DNA of 64,000 bases from Prochlorococcus marinus (GTDB lineage Bacteria > Cyanobacteriota > Cyanobacteriia > PCC-6307 > Cyanobiaceae): positions 124,001 through 188,000 of the forward strand of contig NZ_CVSZ01000035.1 in the NCBI RefSeq assembly GCF_001180325.1, written 5' to 3'. The notes below the pieces were generated by a model, which saw only the letters and a list, made by a program, of their open reading frames with translations, was not told the DNA's origin and ran no database searches. Both the position numbers and the translations under genes were made by a program. Below, in pieces: positions 58,676-64,000 of this stretch. The stretch's first letter is position 1. The number at the start of each line of letters is the position of its first letter.

Positions 58676-59401
58676 CTATATCTTATCAACAATATCAATA
58701 CTCTTTGTGAAAGTAATCATTCCTTCAGGATGAGCTATTATTCCTGACCAAATTTGTATCCCTGGTTTTGAAGGAGCTCTTGTTATTTTAAAAATCCCTC
58801 CAGACGCCAATGGCTCCAATAATATTTCTTGTTCAAACAATGAATTAATTTGATGAGGTTTTATAGCTCCAGCAACAATCACTTCTTCAAGAGGCTTATT
58901 TAGAATTATATCGATATCGTATTTTGAACCAGTAAGAACTTTATCAGGAATTTTAAAACTAATATCTATTTTTTTATTATCGTTTCTTATTGTGGTAAAT
59001 AAATTTTTGATAATACCTTCATCTATTTTCCCATTTACGATTGAAAATAAATAATCAAATTTGGATTCGAGTTTATATATTTCTCCATTAACTATTTTTT
59101 CCCCAAAAACTTTTATTCGCAAAATATCTTCATCAGGAATATTAGATTTTAATCTTTTGATCTTCCATTTGCTGTTAGGGAAATCATTAATAATCTCTGA
59201 AAATTGTTTTGGTATATTTTGGCTTTCTTCATTTCTAAAATTTTTTCTAATGAATTCTAAATCTTTTGTATTTAAGGAGTTTTCTAGATTTCTTATAAAA
59301 TCAACTTTCAAAGTTTGCGTTATTGCTGAATAAGGAAAAATAAGATAAACAAATAAGTAGAGAAGAAATCCTATATTTTTGAATAAGTTTAAATTAAACA
59401 T
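58676..59401 (-). CDS. Exported protein of unknown function
   Basis: A 241-residue protein that starts with a hydrophobic segment (FLLYLFVYLIFPYSAI, residues about 12-27), probably a signal peptide. The rest looks like a two-part fold: residues 28-130 resemble a NTF2-like or cone domain (LKVDFIRNLENSLNTKDLEF) and the C-terminal part is strand-rich (VLTGSKYDIDIILNKPLEEV). I recognise it as a conserved picocyanobacterial type but cannot give a function. It is divergent from murG by 40 bases. Confidence 0.7.
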   Translation of the reverse strand: MFNLNLFKNIGFLLYLFVYLIFPYSAITQTLKVDFIRNLENSLNTKDLEFIRKNFRNEESQNIPKQFSEIINDFPNSKWKIKRLKSNIPDEDILRIKVFGEKIVNGEIYKLESKFDYLFSIVNGKIDEGIIKNLFTTIRNDNKKIDISFKIPDKVLTGSKYDIDIILNKPLEEVIVAGAIKPHQINSLFEQEILLEPLASGGIFKITRAPSKPGIQIWSGIIAHPEGMITFTKSIDIVDKI

Positions 59402-59441
59402 ATTAATAATTAGTTATTTTATTCTACTATTTTAGGTTTTT

Positions 59442-60533
59442 ATGTCTAAAAAAAATAATTTATTAGTTGCAGCAAGTGGGACAGGGGGACATATTTTCCC
59501 AGCCTTAGCAGTTGCTAAAGAGATGGAAGATGAATGGAATATTCATTGGTTGGGTGTTAGTCAAAGACTTGATGCAAATTTTATTCCCGAAAAATATAAT
59601 TTGAGGACTTTGAATATAAAGACACCTAGAAAAAATATATTTTTGTTATTTCAATATATAGAAATTTTAATGTCAACTTTTCAAATAATTAGGATCTTAA
59701 AAGAAAAAAAAGTTAACTTAGTTTTTGCGACTGGGGGTTATATATCAGCACCTACTATTGTTGCTTCAAAACTTCTAGGGATACCTATCATTATTCATGA
59801 ATCAAATGTAATTCCAGGAATGGTCACGAAATATTTTGGTTTTTTATGTAACTATGTTCTTTTAGGATTTAAAGAAACAAATTCTTATTTAAAAAATTGT
59901 AAAACTATTTTTACTGGAACACCTTTAAGAGAGCAATTTTATAAATTTAATTTTTTGCCAGAATGGGTTCCAAAAGGAAATGGACCTCTTTTGATTGTTA
60001 TGGGAGGTAGTCAAGGAGCAAAAGCTATAAATCAAATTCTTTATGAATCTCTAGAGTTTTTAATAAAAAAAAAATTTCGGATAGTTCATATTGTTGGCGA
60101 ATCTAATCTAAAACCTTTTTATGTAAAAAACTCCAAAAATTATATTCAAAAGAAATTTACTAATGAGATAGCAGCTTTAATTCAAAACTGTGATCTTGTA
60201 ATTTCGAGATCTGGTGCAGGAACAATCAATGAATTAATGGAGGCTGAAAAACCCTCAATTTTAATTCCATATCCAGATTCTAAGAATAATCATCAGGAGA
60301 AAAATGCCATGATTCTTGCTGCAAGTGGAGGCTCAGTTTTAATCAATCAGAATAAAATGTCTAAAAAAGTTTTTGAAGAAACTCTAGAAAGGATTTTTAA
60401 AATAAAATCAAAAAGGGGAAAAAATCATTATGAAATATTAGATCTTATGAAGAAGAATATGGAAAATAATAATAAAATTAAATCTAAAAATGAGATTAAA
60501 AAGTATATTAATTATTTTTTAAAGGAATTCTGA
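59442..60533 (+). CDS. murG: UDP-GlcNAc transferase MurG
   Basis: MurG adds GlcNAc to lipid I to make lipid II at the inner membrane. The 363-residue protein has the start AASGTGGHIFPALAVA, the donor-binding MGGSQGAKAIN and SRSGAGTINELMEAEKPSILIPYP (partly: SRSGAGTINELMEA). Its 3' end overlaps the aminotransferase gene by 22 bases on the other strand, among the longest in this window. Confidence 0.95.
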   Translation: MSKKNNLLVAASGTGGHIFPALAVAKEMEDEWNIHWLGVSQRLDANFIPEKYNLRTLNIKTPRKNIFLLFQYIEILMSTFQIIRILKEKKVNLVFATGGYISAPTIVASKLLGIPIIIHESNVIPGMVTKYFGFLCNYVLLGFKETNSYLKNCKTIFTGTPLREQFYKFNFLPEWVPKGNGPLLIVMGGSQGAKAINQILYESLEFLIKKKFRIVHIVGESNLKPFYVKNSKNYIQKKFTNEIAALIQNCDLVISRSGAGTINELMEAEKPSILIPYPDSKNNHQEKNAMILAASGGSVLINQNKMSKKVFEETLERIFKIKSKRGKNHYEILDLMKKNMENNNKIKSKNEIKKYINYFLKEF

Positions 60534-61633
60534 ATTTCTTCACATAAAAGAGTGTTATTTTTTCTATTCTGCAGACTTATTCTTGCCCACTTTTCGTCAA
60601 GAAATCTAAATGAAGTGCATTCTCTAAGCAATATTCCCTTATTTTCTAAATATTTTATATTAGGCGACAAGGATGTTTTACTTTCTATTAAAAAAAAGTT
60701 GGTTGAAGAGTTATGAATTTTAAGGTTCTCTATTTTTAATAATTTTTCAAACACTCTCTTTTTTTCAATATTTATCCAGCTGTGAATCTGTTTTGTCCAC
60801 TGTTCATAGAATTTCTTATTACTTAGTAGATCAATCCCGGCTTTAATAGAAAATGAATTTAAAGGCCAAGGATCTCTATTTATTTCCCATTGTTTAAGTT
60901 TTTCCGATGAGCCAACAACGTAACCTAATCTAAGACCAGGAATATTGAAGATTTTGGTCAAGCTTCTCAAGACTAATAAATTATCAAATCTTTTGGTTAA
61001 TGGTATTAAAGATTCTTTGTCTCCATTAGGTGTTATTGATAAAAAAGCTTCATCGCAGATAACTAATTTATATTTTTTCACAACTTCCTCCAATGAATTT
61101 TTTTCCCATAATTGGCCTGTAGGGTTATGTGGATTTGTTATCCAAATAACATCACCTTTTGGATGAACCGGAAATGATTGAGGAAAAATATCATTCCAGT
61201 TTTTTGGTAATTCGCAATATATAAAATTGCTATTCCAACAATTTAAAGATCTTTCATAATCAACAAATGATGGAGAAGGAATACAACTTATTCCGAATTT
61301 GGATGCTTCATAACCTGCCCAGGTTATTAATTCAGAAGCTCCATTTCCAGGCAATATATTGTCTGGATTTATTCCATGAAATTTGCCGATTATTTCTTTC
61401 AGATCACTCAAGTTTCTTTCTGGGTAATATCTAAAGCCAAGATTCTTAATTTCCGCATTTATTGAATCTATTAGTATTTGAGGGGGATCAAAGGGAACTA
61501 ATGATGCACTTGCATCAATGATATCGGAGGGTAATAAATTTAATTTTTTCGCAGTTGCATATACATTTCCACCGTGCTTCAAGTTTGATCCTTTCATGGC
61601 TAAAGTTGAGTAATCATGAGGTTCATTATTCAT
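60512..61633 (-). CDS. cobC: PLP aminotransferase of the CobC/CobD (threonine-phosphate decarboxylase) type
   Basis: A 373-residue fold-type I PLP protein. The PLP lysine is Lys227 in RSLTKIFNIPGLRLGY, and NPHNPTGQLW, DEAFLSITP and the start HGGNVYATAKKLNL match CobC/CobD (L-threonine-O-3-phosphate decarboxylase) in cobalamin synthesis. HisC relatives are close, but the HGGN start and the presence of hisC at 45665 favour CobC/CobD. It lies before pyrD (on the minus strand, 9 bases after it). Confidence 0.8.
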   Translation of the reverse strand: MNNEPHDYSTLAMKGSNLKHGGNVYATAKKLNLLPSDIIDASASLVPFDPPQILIDSINAEIKNLGFRYYPERNLSDLKEIIGKFHGINPDNILPGNGASELITWAGYEASKFGISCIPSPSFVDYERSLNCWNSNFIYCELPKNWNDIFPQSFPVHPKGDVIWITNPHNPTGQLWEKNSLEEVVKKYKLVICDEAFLSITPNGDKESLIPLTKRFDNLLVLRSLTKIFNIPGLRLGYVVGSSEKLKQWEINRDPWPLNSFSIKAGIDLLSNKKFYEQWTKQIHSWINIEKKRVFEKLLKIENLKIHNSSTNFFLIESKTSLSPNIKYLENKGILLRECTSFRFLDEKWARISLQNRKNNTLLCEEIQNSFKK

Positions 61634-61642
61634 TCTCTAATT

Positions 61643-62812
61643 TTATTCAACCCATTTTAAATCTGATCCAATTGCATCTTTTATACTAGATAATTGATGA
61701 TTATTGAGTTGCTTTATAATTCCCTCAAGTATATCTGGTACTAATTGTGGACCCTTATATATCCATCCTGTATAAAGTTGAATTAATGATGCTCCAGAAC
61801 AAATTCTTTCCCAAGCTGACTCAGGACTATCTATTCCACCAACGCCAATTAAAATAATCTTTTTATCAATATTATGTATATGTTTTATTATTTGATTTGC
61901 TTTTTTTTGGAGAGGCCTTCCACTTAATCCTCCATTCTCTTGAGAGAGTAATAATCCAGTTTGCCTGATCTTTCTATTTTCAAGACCTAATCTATCAATG
62001 CTGGTGTTTGTAGCAATTATTCCATCGATGTTTTCCGCGATTATTAATTGGCAAATATCTTCTATATCTTTAAGGCATAAATCTGGCGCAATTTTTACAA
62101 ATAATGGTGGACAATTAGGTAAGTTCTTAATTTCTCTAAGAAGTTCTTTTAGAAGAATTGGATCTTGTAATTTTCTTAGTCCTTCAGTATTTGGAGAACT
62201 AACGTTTATTGCTGCGTAATCACAATATGGAATTAATAATTTTAGAGAAGTTAAATAATCATCTTTTGCTTGAGATAAACCTGTAATTTTTGACTTCCCG
62301 AAATTTATCCCTAAACAAACATTCTCTCTGTTTTTTTTAAACTCAATACCTTGTTCGACAAAGTTTTTAACTAGATTTTCAGCACCATTATTATTAAAAC
62401 CCATTCTATTTAATGCTGCTTCTTCTTCTGCCAATCTAAATAACCTTGGTTTGGGATTTCCATTCTGAGCAAATTTAGTTACTGTACCAAGCTCAGCAAA
62501 TCCAAAACCAAAATCTTTCCATATATTTGCTGCATTTCCATTTTTGTCAAAACCCGCTGCTAAACCAATTGGATTACGAAAATTTATTCCACATATGTTC
62601 TGAGTTAACCTTTTATCAACTACAGAAAATTCTGCATTTAGATTTTTTAAGATAGAAGATACTATAGGCCAATTATATTTTCTTGAACTGAACGATAGGA
62701 GACTAAGAGATAAATTTGTTAAGTATTCTGCATCAATTCCAGAGTCTTTTTTTAATATAGGGGTAATCAAGTTTTTATAAAGATTTTTAAATCCCCCTTT
62801 CTGTTCATTCAT
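61643..62812 (-). CDS. pyrD: Dihydroorotate dehydrogenase, class 2 (PyrD)
   Basis: PyrD oxidises dihydroorotate in pyrimidine synthesis, passing electrons to quinone. The 389-residue protein has the family blocks FRNPIGLAAGFDKNG, FGFAELGTVTK, YAAINVSSPNTEGLRKLQ and IGVGGIDSPESAWERICSGA (partly). The N-terminal extension of about 70 residues, before the FMN barrel, is the class 2 membrane part. It is 6 bases after rnhA on the same strand. Confidence 0.95.
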   Translation of the reverse strand: MNEQKGGFKNLYKNLITPILKKDSGIDAEYLTNLSLSLLSFSSRKYNWPIVSSILKNLNAEFSVVDKRLTQNICGINFRNPIGLAAGFDKNGNAANIWKDFGFGFAELGTVTKFAQNGNPKPRLFRLAEEEAALNRMGFNNNGAENLVKNFVEQGIEFKKNRENVCLGINFGKSKITGLSQAKDDYLTSLKLLIPYCDYAAINVSSPNTEGLRKLQDPILLKELLREIKNLPNCPPLFVKIAPDLCLKDIEDICQLIIAENIDGIIATNTSIDRLGLENRKIRQTGLLLSQENGGLSGRPLQKKANQIIKHIHNIDKKIILIGVGGIDSPESAWERICSGASLIQLYTGWIYKGPQLVPDILEGIIKQLNNHQLSSIKDAIGSDLKWVE

Positions 62813-62818
62813 AAAAAA

Positions 62819-63538
62819 TTAGGCTTCTTTTTTTTCTATTATCCAATATTTTTTATCTTTAGGAATCAATCTCCAATTACGCCATTCAAAAAGTGAATAT
62901 TGTTTTATCTTTAAGTGGTTTTCATCACCTAATAAGGTGTCTAGTTCAGGTGAACTTAACAGGTACTTTTTTTCTGCAAATTTTTGAATTAATTCATTGC
63001 GGGAAAATAATTCCTGAATTTCTGCAGGTGCATTTTTTTCAAAAAAATCAACTGAGGATTCTACTTTTATTAAGTTACTTTCTATAGATATACCTTTGCT
63101 GTAATTAGTTGCGATTTTATCAACCCTATCATTTTGTTTATCCCCGCTATGACCTTTAACATATTCCATTATTAGGCCATTAATTCTTAATTGATCAATT
63201 TTTTGCCATAGATCAAGATTTTGAACTGGTTTTCCTGAACTTGTTTTCCATCCATTTTTCTTCCAATTAATAATCCATTTTGTATAACCCTCTATGACAT
63301 ATTTACTATCAGTTCTTAGTTTAAAGTTCTTTTTTAATTTGTAGGTTTTTAATTTCTCAAGAGTTTTTATAGCCGCAGTGAGTTCCATTCTATTATTAGT
63401 AGTATTTTGCTCGGAACCACCTAATTCTAATTCGCTGTTATCATCAAAAATTATTAAACCGCCCCAACCACCTGGGCCTGGATTACCACTGCAGGCTCCA
63501 TCTGTTGCGGCTTCAATCGCAATACTATCACTATTCAT
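62819..63538 (-). CDS. rnhA: Ribonuclease HI with long C-terminal extension
   Basis: RNase HI cleaves RNA in RNA-DNA hybrids. Residues 6-147 form the standard domain with the DEDD site: Asp13 in [17 protein letters not shown], Glu52 in NNRMELTAA, Asp77 in [10 protein letters not shown] and Asp140 in DRVDKIA; His130 is in VKGHSGD. About 90 further residues follow ([17 protein letters not shown] to [11 protein letters not shown]), absent in the short E. coli enzyme. The tail ends with a Trp-rich strand-like part, [18 protein letters not shown], that may bind nucleic acid or another protein. It is between pyrD and rplL, 47 bases after rplL. Confidence 0.9.
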   Translation of the reverse strand: MNSDSIAIEAATDGACSGNPGPGGWGGLIIFDDNSELELGGSEQNTTNNRMELTAAIKTLEKLKTYKLKKNFKLRTDSKYVIEGYTKWIINWKKNGWKTSSGKPVQNLDLWQKIDQLRINGLIMEYVKGHSGDKQNDRVDKIATNYSKGISIESNLIKVESSVDFFEKNAPAEIQELFSRNELIQKFAEKKYLLSSPELDTLLGDENHLKIKQYSLFEWRNWRLIPKDKKYWIIEKKEA

Positions 63539-63540
63539 AA

Positions 63541-63577
63541 TTTTTGAAGCCGATATTAAGGTTATCGGCTTGAAAAA
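63541..63577 (-). terminator. Hairpin between rplL and rnhA
   Basis: AAGCCGATA (63547-63555) and TATCGGCTT (63563-63571) form a perfect 9-bp stem with a 7-base loop. Outside it a G-G mismatch is followed by TTTTT against AAAAA, so the arms can extend to 15 bases. It fills the 47-base gap between the rplL stop and the rnhA start on the minus strand. With no T-tract after it, it may be a processing or stability element or a partial terminator after the ribosomal protein gene. Confidence 0.55.
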
Positions 63578-63585
63578 ATGTACTT

Positions 63586-63981
63586 TTACTTAAGTGTAAC
63601 TTTACCGCCAGCTTCTTCAATCTCTTTCTTTAAAGATTCAGCATCTGCTTTGGCAATTCCTTCTTTTACTGTTTTTGGTGCAGATTCAACAAGTGCTTTT
63701 GCATCGCCAAGACCTAGACCAGTTGCATTTCTTACAACCTTAAGTACTTTGATTTTTGCGGCTGCATCAAAGCTTTCGAGAACTACATCAAATTCAGTTT
63801 TTTCTTCAGCAGCGCCACCATCTGCGTCACCGCCAGCTGCTCCTGGAGCTGCCATTACTACACCTGCAGAAGCTGCAGCAGATACACCAAAAGCCTCTTC
63901 AATTTGCTTTACAAGCTCAGATGCTTCTAAAAGTGATAAAGATTTTAATGATTCGAGAATTTCTTCAGTTTTTGCGGACAT
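63586..63981 (-). CDS. rplL: 50S ribosomal protein L7/L12
   Basis: The multi-copy stalk protein that recruits translation GTPases. The 131-residue protein has an N-terminal dimerisation domain ([21 protein letters not shown], partly), an Ala/Gly-rich hinge (about 33-58, [20 protein letters not shown]) and the C-terminal domain ([22 protein letters not shown], partly; [20 protein letters not shown]). rplJ would be expected just beyond the end of the window. A long antisense frame over this gene is a shadow of its hinge. Confidence 0.97.
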
Positions 63982-64000
63982 TTTCTTAAAAATTAATTAG

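Noticed and set aside
63578-64000. Open frame of 140 residues on the plus strand opposite rplL, ending at the window edge
   Set aside because: It is the mirror of the Ala/Gly-rich hinge of rplL, has strongly biased composition (Ser, Pro, Ala), and no start or family resemblance.

Overview
The window is a gene-dense, AT-rich piece of a marine picocyanobacterial chromosome. The gene content (NDH-1 subunits including the cyanobacterial NdhM, RpaB, phytoene synthase and CrtP-type desaturase, Mg-protoporphyrin methyltransferase ChlM, phylloquinone genes, Ycf34) makes it a cyanobacterium. The very low GC, short intergenic gaps and protein sequences point to Prochlorococcus, most likely a high-light clade (inference from recognition, not from a search). 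About 70 protein genes are supported. There is no tRNA, rRNA, CRISPR array, insertion sequence, phage gene or attachment site that I could see, and no stretch above 300 bases lacks a gene; the longest gap is the 212 bases before pgk.

Layout. 1-2.8 kb: the 5' part of radA, then rpaB directly abutting plsX. 2.9-5.4 kb: fatty-acid and phospholipid genes fabH-fabD-plsC continuing from plsX. 5.4-8.0 kb: tsaB, ycf34, the CCA-adding enzyme and an RRM protein. 8.0-17 kb: crtB and crtP, ndhM with a DUF3172 protein, a LysR regulator (RbcR/NdhR type), an NnrU/Z-ISO-like membrane protein, ndhF and ndhD. 17-22 kb: scpA, a sugar-nucleotide transferase, metF, a small LuxR regulator resembling PedR, a CYTH protein and NAD kinase. 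22-26 kb: ndhA-I-G-E and citrate synthase. 26-34.5 kb: a large unknown membrane-anchored protein, rhodanese, trpB, a SUI1/eIF1 homologue, cysC, purE, chlM, a two-component regulator, a cysteine desulfurase and rsmH. 34.5-41 kb: ndhH followed by a phylloquinone cluster (DHNA-CoA thioesterase, menE, menC, menA, menF). 41-50 kb: gshB, glutaredoxin, prfB with a programmed frameshift, ybeY, dgkA, trpG, a degenerate metallo-beta-lactamase-fold protein, hisC, argS, nadC and mnmE. 51-64 kb: DUF2062, rel/spoT, an orphan double ABC ATPase, rluD, rbgA, pgk, murG, an aminotransferase of the CobC/CobD type, pyrD, rnhA and rplL.

The genes are almost all housekeeping. Eight NDH-1 subunits (A, D, E, F, G, H, I, M) lie in four separate places. 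The men cluster makes the photosystem I quinone, and crtB/crtP with the NnrU-like gene fit carotenoid synthesis. I saw no defence or mobile system. The items most worth a second look are the prfB +1 frameshift (the obvious ATG is not the real start), the 125-residue repetitive N-terminal extension on PlsX with an exact internal DNA repeat, the degenerate metal site in the MBL-fold protein, the long C-terminal tail on RNase HI, and 16 tail-to-tail gene junctions all with gaps of 18 bases or less, six of them overlapping.
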